The notes beneath the pieces are model-generated. The model saw only the letters and a program-made list of their open reading frames with translations. It made no database searches and was not told the DNA's origin. Of a stretch of DNA of 64,000 nucleotides, positions 45,042 to 55,499 are shown in pieces (the first letter of the stretch is position 1; the number at the start of each line of letters is the position of its first letter). Location of the stretch: the NCBI GenBank assembly GCA_039000515.1, contig JBCFYV010001001.1, forward strand, positions 11,459,373 through 11,523,372. The letters are read 5' to 3'. Both the position numbers and the translations under genes were made by a program. The stretch is from Timema cristinae (lineage: Eukaryota; Arthropoda; Insecta; Phasmatodea; Timematidae).

Positions 45042-45427
45042 GGGTCTTATTTTATTATACCTTAAACAAATCAAGGATTAAAAAAAATATCTTTCTTTCT
45101 ATTTGATTAAAAAATTAAATATCCACTATATTTTCTAAATAGTTCAATGATTACGAAAAATACAATTCTAGAAATCTATAGAACTTATTTCTGACCTCCT
45201 GGTAACCGTCAATCCTGTTTATTGAGAGAGTGACTCCCAAGACCTTGTGACCACCGATGTGGGATCTTGTTGGTTATAGTTCGGCCAGCCATTGAGTCGT
45301 CGTCTGTGGGTGATAAGTAGCGTTGACATCACGTGACCGGCTCTTTAAAGAAGAGTTTCTGAAGAAAAAGTTGGCATAGTGCTAGCGATCTTGAGTGGTG
45401 TGTAAAATTCTCACTCGAGAAGTCAAA
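45042..45427. other. Spacer of the inverted duplication
   Basis: Single-copy sequence. It includes a minus-strand SINE-C head-side fragment at about 45190-45270 (GTAACCGTCAATCCTGTTTA, GAGAGAGTGACTCCCAAGAC). The rest is unrecognised. Confidence 0.6.
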
Positions 45428-46411
45428 ATTAGGTTCGAATGGGAGGGGGTTGGGAGTTTCTACATACAGTAGCTACTTTATCTAAAGTTTTCACATTCTC
45501 TCAAGGTAAATGCTGTTTCATTTCCTTAAAATTCATTTTTCTATGTACTAAGCTTGTTCTAAATTGTTGATGGCCCAAAAGAGCGGTATGACAAGTAGCA
45601 TCTTTAAAAAACTATACTAGGGCAAATAATTTTTCTTAAAAGTGTTGATTCCGGGCAACGGTGGGCATTTATTTAGTAAATGCGTTAAACGTTCAAGATA
45701 AAATAGTTTGATAAAACATTGTAGAAACATTACGTTTCTGGTTTTATAAAGTACATTAATTAAAAGAGGCTCACTTGAACGTTTAAATAACGTTGACATG
45801 TAAAATTGAAAAGCCTTAAACTATAAAAGTAACCTACACTAATTTTACAAACATAAATAAGTGTAAAATTATTGTTTGTTTTAATAGACTGATATTGTGA
45901 GTAAAACAAGTTAGTCTTTGGTAGAATTTTGGTAGAAAATACAAACATTTTGGGGTCAACATTGATTATATTTCACTACCTAGATTATTAATTAATATTT
46001 TTTTTTTAACTATTGACAATATCCATCAAAAGTGACAGCTGCAGATCACAGGAATTTAGGCCTACTATGCACGTGCGAAACTCAAAGATTCAAGAAAAAA
46101 AAAATCTTGATCTTGTCTCGAAAGTTAAAAAGTGAAACTCGTAAATTTGAAAAATTAAAAAAAAGCAAATAATGGCCTTAGTAAATTAAAAAACCAAACC
46201 AGGAATTTATTATTTCCAGTACTACCGTAATAATCAAAAAATACGCCGCATTCTCCCCCCACTCCCCCAAACAATCTTTATTAAGAAATGTTTTGGTTAT
46301 AAATATTGTTTTTTCAATATCATACTTTTACACAGTAAGCTTGTTACAGTACAACATTAAATTATAAATGGTGTTCATTGTATCTACCTTTCATTATTTT
46401 ATTAATTGCTA

Positions 46412-46559
46412 CCCGCCTCGGTGGCGTAGTTGGCTAACGCGCAAATCCACGCAAATGCGGGTTCAGTTCCTCTAATTCAACCTTCCCGATTCCTAATCCA
46501 TTAGTGTAATTAGTACTTAAAGCGTATAACCCGAACGGGTAGTAAGACGTGGTGCTAAA
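46412..46559 (+). repeat. SINE-A with a 98-bp internal deletion, in the right arm
   Basis: The head CCCGCCTCGGTGGCGTAGTT then GGCTAACGCGC jumps directly to AAATCCACGCAAATGCGGGT. The tail is CCCGAACGGGTAGTAAGACG. The B box is gone. The deletion is not in the left arm, so it followed the duplication. Confidence 0.93.
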
Positions 46560-46574
46560 TAATAATAGTAATAT

Positions 46575-47490
46575 TAATTGGTTTCAAAATGTGTATGAAT
46601 TATATCTCAAGTGTTTCTTTGTATGAACTATAAGACAATCCAAAGCAAGCGCCAGCTCAAATGTCAAAAACGTACTTTATAAACTATTTATCTACTTTGC
46701 CTAACATAATTTCCTTTTTTTTTTTACTTTCAAAAGACGTTTTCTCGTCTCTTTCTCGTGTCTCGAGATTTTTTTATATTCCCGTCTCGAGATCGTCTCG
46801 AATTGAAAAAAAAATGTTCTCGCACATCCATAAAATTTACGTATGAGTACGTTAAAGTTGGCCCACTAACTTTTCTGTCAGATAAAATTTTACCTATGAA
46901 AATTGGACTGTATTTTGTGTAATCTTCAAGTCTTAATTTATTTTCTTTGGTCACGTTGAAATACAATTGGCTTTTCATAGTTTCCCTCGTTTTCCTTGCC
47001 ACTCAATCTTTCAAACAACCAGATGTTCTGAGCTTCACACAATCATTACAATGTCAAAAATATAATTTTACTATAATTTTCTTAATAAAAGAGTTCGTAA
47101 GAATAAAATCTTATATTTCTTTTGACACTCCGCTGTCAAGGGCTCATGAAAAAGAAGGTGTAAATAACAGGGTACGAACCTTTACTTCAAATCGTGAAAC
47201 CGTAAAAAATAAAAATAATACCTTCAGCAAATTTGAGAACCTTTCATTTGAGGCTATCATTAGACGTGGGCACTCTTTAATTAAGTCATTCATCAGGGGT
47301 TAAGCTGAAAGACATGAAAATGACTGGATACAAAGGGATGAGTTACACACACTCACTTCACTCAGAGTGCGCTTTACACCAGAAGGCATGCGATATGTTC
47401 TATAACATCAAAGAAGAAGAAAAAACGTGTTCAAGTGAGTGACGGACCCTTTCTGCGCAGACGCGGAATGCAACACGTATAATGCCATAA
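46575..47490. other. No recognised gene
   Basis: Overlapping open frames of 90 codons (minus, 46730-47002) and 118 codons (plus, 46947-47303) show no domain I know and no splice context. TTCTCGTCTCTTTCTCGTGT-type CTCG repeats lie at 46742-46800. Confidence 0.4.
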
Positions 47491-49290
47491 AGGTATCACG
47501 GTCTGTTGGTTGATGACTTGTTTCTACAGGGATGCACAGAATGGTATTACAGTATATCGGTTGATGACTCGTTTCTACAGGGGTGCACAGAATGATATCA
47601 AAGTCTGTTGGTTGATGACTTGTTTCTACAGAGGTGCACAGAATGATATCAAAGTTCGTTGGTTGATGACTCGTTTCTACAGGGGTGCACAGAATGATAT
47701 CAAAGTCTGTTGGTTGATGACTTGTTTCTACAGAGGTGCATATAATGATATCAAAGTCTGTTGGTTGATGTCTCGTTTCTACAGGGCTGCACAGAATAAT
47801 ATGAAAGTTCGTTGGTTGATGACTCGTTTCTACAGGGGTGCACAGAATAATATCAAAGTTCATTGGTTGATGACTAGTTTCTACAGGGCTGCACAGAATG
47901 ATATGAAAGTTCATTGGTTGATGACTCGTTTCTACGGGGTGCACAGAATAATATCAAAGTTCGTTGGTTGATGACTCGTTTCTACAGGGTGCACAGAATG
48001 ATATCAAAGTTCGTTGGTTGATGACTCGTTTATACAGGGCTGCACAGAATGATATGAAAGTTCGTTGGTTGATGACTCGTTTCTACGGGGGTGCACAGAA
48101 TGATATCAACGTTCGTTGGTTGATGACTCGTTTATACAGGGGTGCACAGAATGATATGAAAGTTCGTTGGTTGATGACTCGTTTCTACAGGGGTGCACAG
48201 AATTATATCAAAGTTAGTTGGTTGATGACTCGTTTCTACAGGGCTGCACAGAATAATATGAAAGTTCGTTGGTTGATGACTCGTTTCTACAGGGTGCACA
48301 TAATGATATCAAAGTTCGTTGGTTGATGACTCGTTTCTACAGGGGTGCACAGAATGATATGAAAGTTCGTTGGTTGATGACTCGTTTCTACGGGGTGCAC
48401 AGAATGATATCAACGTTCGTTGGTTGATGACTCGTTTATACAGGGGTGCACAGAATGATATGAAAGTTCGTTGGTTGATGACTCGTTTCTACAGGGGTGC
48501 ACAGAATGATATCAAAGTTAGTTGGTTGATGACTCGTTTCTACAGGGCTGCACAGAATAATATGAAAGTTCGTTGGTTGATGACTCGTTTCTACAGGGGT
48601 GCACAGAATGATATCAAAGTTCGTTGGTTGATGACTCGTTTATACAGGGCTGCACAGAATGATATGAAAGTTCGTTGGTTGATGACTCGTTTCTACGGGG
48701 TGCACAGAATGATATCAACGTTCGTTGGTTGATGACTCGTTTATACAGGGGTGCACAGAATGATATGAAAGTTCGTTGGTTGATGACTCGTTTCTACAGG
48801 GGTGCACAGAATGATATCAAAGTTCGTTGGTTGATGACTCGTTTATACAGGGCTGCACAGAATGATATGAAAGTTCGTTGGTTGATGACTCGTTTCTACG
48901 GGGGTGCACAGAATGATATCAACGTTCGTTGGTTGATGACTCGTTTATACAGGGGTGCACAGAATGATATGAAAGTTCGTTGGTTGATGACTCGTTTCTA
49001 CAGGGGTGCACAGAATGATATGAAAGTTCGTTGGTTGATGACTCGTTTCTACAGGGCTGCACAGAATAATATGAAAGTTCGTTGGTTGATGACTCGTTTC
49101 TACAGGGGTGCACATAATGATATCAAAGTTCGTTGGTTGATGACTCGTTTCTACAGGGGTGCACAGAATGATATGAAAGTTCGTTGGTTGATGACTCGTT
49201 TCTACAGGGCTGCACAGAATGATATCAAAGTCCGTTGGTTGATGACTCGTTTATACAGAGTGCACAGAATGATATTAAAGTATGTTGGTC
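47491..49290. repeat. 51-bp satellite array, about 35 copies
   Basis: Unit parts are TTCGTTGGTTGATGACTCGT, TTCTACAGGGGTGCACAGAA and TGATATGAAAG. Variants (TTTATAC for TTTCTAC, GGGCTGC for GGGGTGC, ATCAACG for ATGAAAG) recur in blocks: the ATCAACG unit falls at about 48107, 48411, 48717 and 48920, giving spacings near 6, 6 and 4 units. Several units are 50 bp (ACGGGGTGC). Because 51 is divisible by three, both strands stay open for 120-218 codons as 17-residue repeats (WLMTRFYRGAQNDMKVR); the 50-bp units break these frames. Confidence 0.95.
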
Positions 49291-49339
49291 ATTTGTTCTT
49301 GAATATTGGTCATAGCCATCGTGGAATTTAAACAAGATA

Positions 49340-49787
49340 TTTTCTTCTCAAATTATATTCAAATGCCACTATGCTCAAGACAAATATTTAATAACTATTG
49401 AGATTATTAAGTGTTTTAAACTAAACTAAATCTATATACTGGCGCAATATCTTAATTACTTTGGCCCAAAATGTCCGACACCTTATCTCAGTCGCTAGCG
49501 TGTCTGCCTACTTAGCTAAGGGTCCTAGGTTAGATTCCTGGCGTTGCTGAAAAAATGATTATTGATGAAATGTGGGGGATCTCTTTTCACAGTGATGAAT
49601 TAACGCCCGGAGGACTGGGTGTTGTGTCTGATATAACTTTAAGTTAGTTTATAAGTCGTGTGTTGATATAATCAATCGGTTAAAAAATTGAACGTTAAAT
49701 ACCTCAAATAAATAAAAAATAAATATTTTTGGACCAAAATTTTGTTGTCATAAAAAACTGCAAAAAAAAAATCCCATCCCACCTTAA
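49340..49787. mobile_element. TTAA-bounded foldback element, left end lost, with nested SINE
   Basis: The family core GCTCAAGACAAATATTTAAT and ACTTTGGCCCAAAATG precede the SINE-D2. After it come TGCAAAAAAAAAATCCCATC and CCACCTTAA, with TTAA at 49784-49787. The left side abuts the 51-bp satellite. Confidence 0.55.
49474..49720 (+). repeat. SINE-D2 with target duplication
   Basis: The head is TCCGACACCTTATCTCAGTC and AAGGGTCCTAGGTTAGATTC; the core is ACAGTGATGAATTAACGCCC with GGACTGGGTGTTGTGTCTG; the tail is TATAATCAATCGGTTAAAAA. TTTGGCCCAAAAT before it and TTTGGACCAAAAT after it form a 13-bp near-perfect target duplication. Confidence 0.85.
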
Positions 49788-49789
49788 AT

Positions 49790-50580
49790 ATCGTGTGGAT
49801 TCCAATGTTGGCTTTCAAAACATTCAGTTTTATTTTCATTTAGTACTAATGTTATTAGATGTTATCTACCACACATTCTACAAGTGCCCACCATGACAAA
49901 GAAAACGAAAAAAAGAATGAAAACTTTTTTTTTAATGTGGGCCTTTATTTGAAGTCCTCTTGCCCCATACAGGGTATTAAATTTACGATAATTGTTAGAG
50001 GAAACGAAAAAAAAATAAAATAGAATAAATAAGAAAGCACTTTGGTAGTCTTTTGAACTATCCCACATAAAGTAAATAAAAAGTTGACCATGCAAGAAAG
50101 ATGAACACATTTCACTTTGCCCTGTACTGATTGCCAGTGGATCCGGAAAGCCATATAAAAAAAGCGGTTTTTTTTTATGATGCAAGGAACAAGTTGCTTA
50201 ATATTCGTGACTAAAGATACGAACGTAAAACAATGGTGGACTCTTCAACCATACGACTTTTCTGATGTATTACAACACCCTCCGAAAGACGGTGAATTTT
50301 ATACCTTCAACTTTAGAAGAAGGGAAAAAAACTGATTTAATACCACAAAACTACCAATAAAAGTGCAGAAGAGCGATGAGTGTAGACCCTGGGCTTGGAG
50401 GCATTTTCCCTTATTATCACATTCTTAAAACAACAAGACAGGAGAGAGAAAGAAAGAAAGGAACAAGGTGGAAAAAAAAAGTTGTCTTTTAAAGGTTGAG
50501 AAGGGGTCTCGCAGCTACTTGAATTCCATTTTGTGAATTGACGACCAAATGGGTTGTGATGTATGGGAGACGTATATCTA
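49790..50580. other. No recognised gene
   Basis: It holds a 107-codon minus-strand frame (49862-50185) rich in Phe/Leu from T-runs, with no domain. I do not call it coding. Confidence 0.4.
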
Positions 50581-50583
50581 GAG

Positions 50584-50710
50584 CAAGGGTCGCCAACCTT
50601 TTGAACGCGTGCCTAACGTTGCGTATTGATATCTAATATGTGTGTGTTTTTTTAATATAGGTGTGCCTTAGTGGTAATATGCTTGCGTTTAATGACTTAA
50701 CTTCTGTTTA
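50584..50710. mobile_element. hAT-like end fragment
   Basis: CAAGGGTCGCCAACCTTTTG is a Buster-type left end. It is preceded by ATCTAGAG (50576-50583), which fits nnnTAnnn. The right end is not found before the SINE-C at 50711. Confidence 0.5.
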
Positions 50711-50739
50711 ACTCGCTTCGGTCGTCGGATGGCCTAAGG

Positions 50740-51107
50740 CAAGGATCGGCATCTGGTCGATTTAGTGGTAATTTCCAGTCGAATGCGTAAACAAAAGTAC
50801 ACTATCATTAAAATACGAGCTTTGAGTCTTATAAACTCACAAATATTATATGGTAGTTATATATAATATATAAAATTCTTCTAGAAAAAAATTGAAATAA
50901 ATAAAATGTAATTATATATATTAATTAATTACATTTTAATATTTCAATTTTTTTCTAGAAGAATTTGAGGCAGACTTTTAAGGAATAAATATAAAATACA
51001 CAGCCAAAATAAATCAAAGGTAGAGAGATTAAAGAAACAATGGTTGATCGCGGAACCTTTCCTAAGTTAATTGGTCGATCGTGGCTCAAAAAGTTTACCA
51101 ATCCCTG
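50740..51107. mobile_element. hAT-type MITE in the SINE-C A-box region
   Basis: The left end is CAAGGATCGGCATCTGGTCG; the right end is AAGTTTACCAATCCCTG. Internal GGTCGATTTAG and TTGGTCGATCGTGG mirror each other. The flanking octamers GCCTAAGG and GTCTCAGG agree at six of eight. It is related to the element at 38714 by its GTCGATCGTGG end. Confidence 0.75.
50873..50966. repeat. AT-rich hairpin within the hAT-type MITE
   Basis: AAATTCTTCTAGAAAAAAAT on the left is mirrored by ATTTTTTTCTAGAAGAATTT on the right, and the inner TTGAAAT and TGTAATTA also pair. The stem is about 40 bp with few mismatches. Confidence 0.85.
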
Positions 51108-51534
51108 GTCTCAGGCGTAACTCTCGCATTAAACTGATATTCCGATAACGGGGAGTTTGAGGTTTAATCCCGGCCGGGTGTCCTGAGCGGGGTTTAAAAA
51201 AATTTTTTTTTTAATTTTCCTCTATACAGATTCAGGTGCACTTCCTCTATATTAAACCTTCCTCATCCCTAAACCATTAACGTAATTAGTGCATAAGCGT
51301 ATAGCCCGGACGGGTAGTAATACGTAGTGCGGAATACCAAAATAGTTAATATTTTAAATAAAGTTGATACAACAGACACATTGCAATGTTTGCATTTAGT
51401 TTTTTCAAAGCCAGTTCTGGTTTGGCTCATACATGCACACACCTTTGACTCAATAAAAACAAAATTAAGACTGTCACTTGAGGTAATTGTGGCTTTTACG
51501 GTTACACTAGGCCATAGACTAATAATTATTGTCT

Positions 51535-51790
51535 ACCTGCTTTGGTGACCGCATGGTCTAAGACATCACTTTCACGGTAGACTAAACTGCCGATGATGGG
51601 GAGATTGTGTTTTGATCCCGGTCGGGTGTACTGAGGGTGGTTTTTCTTAAATGATTTCTCACTTTCTTTTCACGCTAATGCAGTTACACCTCCTCTGAAT
51701 TCAAACTTCCTTATCCCTGACCTAGTAGCGTAATTAGTACATACACGTATAGCCCGAGTGGGTAGTAGGAAATGGTGCATAAAAAAATCG
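51535..51790 (+). repeat. SINE-C, full length
   Basis: The head is TACCTGCTTTGGTGACCGCA with TGGTCTAAGACATCACTTTC; the body has TTTTGATCCCGGTCGGGTGT; the tail is CCGAGTGGGTAGTAGGAAAT. Confidence 0.88.
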
Positions 51791-52062
51791 TGTATTATTT
51801 CAATAGGAATCTTATCCCAATAAGTCATCGAAGTCGGTCAGTGGCCTTCGTGGTTCCTAGTCTTGCCGATAGAGTTGGTTAATTTCCATATAGAGATAGA
51901 TAGCGCTGTTCAAACATTACGAAGTGACAGTTATGTTTTGTATCTTACTGATTCACTGCACATACAATCAGGAATGAAGATTTAAGCTGATGCAATATTT
52001 GCCAAGCGGATATCGATTTTAATCAACCATATTAGGCATTGGGCCGAAGAGTAAAGTCTGGT

Positions 52063-52476
52063 ACGCACTAGGAAGCATGGTTTACCAACATGTTGCCCTT
52101 GTTTTAAAAACAGTCGGGAAACTGTTGCCTTTGTGTTTCCCAGCGGGAAAAAATGTGTTTCCCGTGATCCATTTAAAATTAGTTACAAGAAACAATGTTT
52201 CCGACTACAATCAAAGCGGGCCAGTAGGTGAGATTGCTGATCTAAATCGTGTGTCTCTTTTCATTATCCTGAGACCAACCTTTTGTAAAATAACTTTACG
52301 ATATGTTGGAGAGATGCGAGTGAAGTTCCTAAAAACCACTGCCGTCTTCGAACCTCAGTACTGTCGGAAGCTTATTTGCATAGTACGAACCCACCCCCGT
52401 TTTATTCTCTTCTGTCTTCTTGAACAGCTCATAACTACATACAAAGCACAAGTCATATCAGCAGCATCCTCAACAT
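52063..52476. mobile_element. M1 family element, copy 2, cut on the right
   Basis: TACGCACTAGGAAGCATGGT, CCAACATGTTGCCCTTGTTT, GATCTAAATCGTGTGTCTCT and CATATCAGCAGCATCCT match copy 1 at 21996 in order. The match ends exactly where a hAT end begins at 52477. Confidence 0.7.
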
Positions 52477-53160
52477 CAGTGGCGGCTCGTAGATAAAATT
52501 AGTGGGGATGCTGCTTCAGAAAATGATTAGCCTTTGTTTTAAAATTGTGTAAAAGGAAAAAAAAAAACATGTATAAAAAGAAAATTTATTCAGGAACTTG
52601 ATAAAATCTTAACAAAAAAAATCAAATTTTTCTACTTACTTTAACTTAAATTGTTACAGTTCAAGCTTGATCTATTAATTTAAAAATGAAATCCATTCTT
52701 CTTGTTTTAATTGGCGCAAAAAGTTCAATAATTTTCTCCTTGATCTCTGGATGACAATTGAGGAAATTTTTCTCTATTGAAAGTACTGCAAGTGCATTTA
52801 GTTTATCTGTTAAATAAAAGAACCGAAAAAAATGAATAAAATAGAATAGCTGGAAGCCGAATAATAATCTAACTTTACACTCTTCTACACTTTATCACAT
52901 TCAAGAATATAGTACACGGTTTTTAAGCACAACACATGCTGACTAAAAAAATTTCCTTCCACCATCACACCAGAACTGGCACTGCGAGAGCAACAGTGCT
53001 ATATCTACCTGGCAGTTCTGCCTTTCTCTCCACCCACCTCCTATGTGCCCATGCGCACAACTGTCAAACACCACGTCACTGGCACTGTGAAGCGCACAGT
53101 TCCATACAAAGATTTTTGTATCTTTTTCATAAACTGGGGGATGGTTATTGAAGTACTGAC
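52477..53160 (-). mobile_element. hAT element of the ZMYM1-like type, partial
   Basis: The 3' end reads CAGTGGCGGCTCGTAGATAA on the + strand, a hAT-like terminus. A transposase terminal exon (52661-52806, minus) lies just inside. The other terminus was not found; the right limit is a guess. It interrupts an M1 copy. Confidence 0.6.
52661..52806 (-). pseudogene. hAT transposase (ZMYM1-like), terminal exon only
   Basis: On the minus strand, an acceptor TTATTTAACAG at 52807-52817 opens a 146-nt exon reading KLNALAVLSIEKNFLNCHPE, then IKEKIIELFAPIKTRRMDFI and FKLIDQA before TGA. The pattern R/K-LNALAxLSIEK ... F-A-xxK-x-RRMDF is the C-terminus of ZMYM1-like hAT proteins in animals. The exon is intact and is followed by CTGAATAAATTTTC, with an AATAAA signal near 52585. 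No upstream exons are visible to 53400, so it is a relic or a single exon of a deleted element. Confidence 0.7.
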
Positions 53161-53191
53161 CAGACACTCAACCTCCAGTTAAAAATTGTTA

Positions 53192-53310
53192 CGCTCCTTT
53201 TGGCAGCTTGAGTCCTCCAACACTAGGATCGCTGTGGTTAGTCCTGTTATCACCCAGCAGTGACACTAGCGAAGCCCAGTGTTGAAGAACTCAAGCTAGC
53301 AAAAGGACAC
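53192..53310. repeat. 119-bp hairpin, possible MITE
   Basis: CTCCTTTTGGCAGCTTGAGT and CCTCCAACACT at the left match, reversed, GTCCTTTTGCTAGCTTGAGT and TCTTCAACACT from the right. The middle CTAGGATCGCTG and CAGTGACACTAGCG partly pair as well. Confidence 0.8.
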
Positions 53311-53399
53311 AGCGAAACCCCCGTCTGTGGCCTAGGCTTATTAGAATTCGAATTGCACCCACCTAAATCTTTCAAAGCTTTTTTAATTGACAGAACGTT

Positions 53400-53620
53400 T
53401 GAACACTGAGTTTCTTAAAGGATTTACCTAAGGGGTAAGATCTAGAAGGATATTTTACGAATAAGTGCAACCACATTAGCATGGAAGAAGGATGGTAAAA
53501 CCCCAGTGATATATCACGCACGGCAAATCCACTAAGCTCTCCCACCGAGATTCGAACTACTACCGTCTCGTCATCGGTTTTCCAATTTATTGGTAACCTG
53601 ACGCCTTAGATAGAGTGACC
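53400..53620 (-). repeat. SINE-C, diverged, minus strand
   Basis: TAAGATCTAGAAGGATATTT lies at the tail side, GAGATTCGAACTACTACCG in the middle and CCTGACGCCTTAGATAGAG at the head side. Confidence 0.65.
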
Positions 53621-54012
53621 TTAGGTGCGAGTCTCAAAAAACTCGTCCAAAACTTTTAAATTATCTTGTTGGCAAGAATGTAGAAAGAGGCGTTGTTTGA
53701 TATGTTGGAGGTTGGAAAGGGGGGGGGGGGGGTTGAATCTCTCCCTGAAATTTGATACGCATGAACATTTTTACTGGCTAAAGGTAACTTATACTAACAT
53801 TTTCTAGCGGATACCCCTTAGAAAAATTAACTATCCACACCCTTGCTTGTAGGTCTATAGTTTTGTAGATTTTCAAAAGAGCAACACCATTAATTCTCTT
53901 TTTGTTCTTTAACTCAGAATGTTGTCACTTTGCATGTTCTTTAAAATAATATTTAAGCTGTGCTTTTATCGATAAAACAATAACAATAAGGAAAAATCTT
54001 AATTTTTTTTTT
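53621..54012. other. No recognised feature
   Basis: It includes a G run of about 17 at 53716-53732. Nothing else is recognised. Confidence 0.4.
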
Positions 54013-54255
54013 TAGCACCGCGTCTTACTACCCGTTCGGTTTATACGCTTTAAGTACTAATTACTCTAATGGATTAGGAATTGGGAACGTTGAATTAGAG
54101 GAAGTGAACCCACATTTGCGTGGAGGGAGAGTGGAAAACCATTTAGGAAAAACCACCCCAGTTCACCCGACCGAGATTCGAACCTCTATCTCCCCATCCT
54201 CAGCAGTCGCGCTCAACACAACAAGCGCGTTAGCCAACTGCCACTGAGGCGGGTT
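54013..54255 (-). repeat. SINE-A, full length, minus strand
   Basis: TTAGCACCGCGTCTTACTAC, then GGAAGTGAACCCACATTTGC, GAGATTCGAACCTCTATC and GCCACTGAGGCGGG. Confidence 0.92.
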
Positions 54256-54267
54256 TAAATTATTAAT

Positions 54268-54549
54268 ATTAGCAGCACGTCTTACAACCCGTTCAGGTTA
54301 TACGCACACACGCTAATGGTAATGGTAGGGAGATTGTGAGATGAAATGGAGGACCTACAGTTTAACGTGGGATTCGAACCACGGGGGAGGCGTGGCATTT
54401 CACACATTCACAAGTTGTGATTAATACACATCTTATCAGAGGTGAAGGAAAGGTTTGGTAATCAGATAAATCTGTGTCGGGACCGAGGATTGAACCCCGG
54501 ACCCCAGCACAGAAGTACGACACCTTACCCCTAAACCAACCAGGTCACT
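54268..54549 (-). repeat. SINE-B, full length, minus strand
   Basis: TAGCAGCACGTCTTACAACC, then GTGGGATTCGAACCACGGG, GGACCGAGGATTGAACCCCG and ACCAACCAGGTCACTC. It lies next to a SINE-A in the same orientation. Confidence 0.9.
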
Positions 54550-54960
54550 CAAGAAGAATCAGATAAAAAATTAAATTAAATTAGATTAAAATTATAATAC
54601 ATTAATCGAATTTACAATCTAGATTTTTATAACGAGACCTGTCATTGCGAAATTGAGTCATAATACGTAAACAGCCTGCTATTAATGCTATAAAAACATT
54701 CTTCTTTTGTAGATCCGACTATTCTTTGATTGAATGTAACTGACCAGTGGTCGAACGGTGTCAATAAAACCACCGCCTGCGAAACCACAGTGACGTCACT
54801 GGGCATCCTTCAAAGCACGCCACCTCTGTGAGAAATGACACGTATGACTGAGGCGATGTTGCCAAATGTCAAGTATCTGGAAATAATAGTGGCGTGCTGT
54901 GGAGTATTTTCAGGGTACGCAGAGTTTGTTTAAACTGTTATGAGATAATATTATCTCATC

Positions 54961-55260
54961 CAGGGCCGGATTTGAAGCTGTGGAGGCCCCGGGGCTGTAA
55001 AAAATTAGATGACCCAATATTAACCCAATATTCTTCTTTTCAACGTTTCGACATTGTTATATATTACAAAATTAACTATTAAAAGCTCAACATTAAAACT
55101 ATTATTTAAATAAGAAAAGATTTTATTCACAATAAATCAGTTTAACTTAAAACAAATATTGTACTACAGAATTTTGTTTTTAGTCAATCTTGATAAGGAC
55201 AGAAAATCGTTATTTTTTATTGCAACGGTTTAGGAAGGCCCTCCCTTAAATCCGGGCATG
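54961..55260. mobile_element. 300-bp hAT-type MITE
   Basis: The left end is CAGGGCCGGATTTGAAGC and the reverse complement of the right end is CATGCCCGGATTTAAGG. GAGGCCCCGGGGC and GAAGGCCCTCCC lie just inside. The flanking octamers ATCTCATC and ATTTATTC agree at five of eight positions. No open frame. Confidence 0.6.
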
Positions 55261-55499
55261 ATTTATTCCACTCGTTCCCCATTTGACCAATAATACATCA
55301 GATCTGCTCGACATACCTTAGAAGTGCTTGTATGCTCGTTGAGTCGGATATTAAGTGTTTGTATAAGTGATAAATCATATAACAGGTACATGTTCAACTA
55401 AACTCTGCTTACTCTGAGAAACACTTCATGACACTTCACTGCTTCACGGGGTATATATTGATGACTATTTTATTTTCTCTGGTAGAGTTTTATACATCC

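Larger units (their letters stand above)
43804..46571. repeat. Large inverted duplication, arms of about 1.1-1.2 kb
   Basis: The left arm 43804-45041 is mirrored by 45428-46571, with a 386-bp spacer and a symmetry centre at 45234.5. Two predicted open frames (44521-44709, 44670-44852) recur unchanged in the mirror positions (45760-45948, 45617-45799). The arms differ by scattered substitutions and small indels outside that core. They show no coding domain. Both arms end inside copies of the same SINE-A. Confidence 0.95.
50711..51330 (+). repeat. SINE-C split by a hAT element
   Basis: The head CTCGCTTCGGTCGTCGGATG continues to GCCTAAGG at 50732-50739. It resumes after 51107 with GTCTCAGGCGTAACTCTCGC and the tail CCCGGACGGGTAGTAATACG. 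Confidence 0.85.

Noticed and set aside
46730..47303. Overlapping frames of 90 (minus) and 118 (plus) codons
   Set aside because: They are antisense to each other over part of their length, have no domain, and low-complexity CTCG repeats lie inside.
47408..49331. Long frames of 17-residue repeats on both strands (120-218 codons)
   Set aside because: They arise from a 51-bp satellite. Both strands are open and 50-bp units break the frames, which is not what selection on a protein would leave.
49862..50185. 107-codon Phe-rich minus-strand frame resembling a membrane protein
   Set aside because: Hydrophobicity comes from A/T runs. There is no start context or homology.
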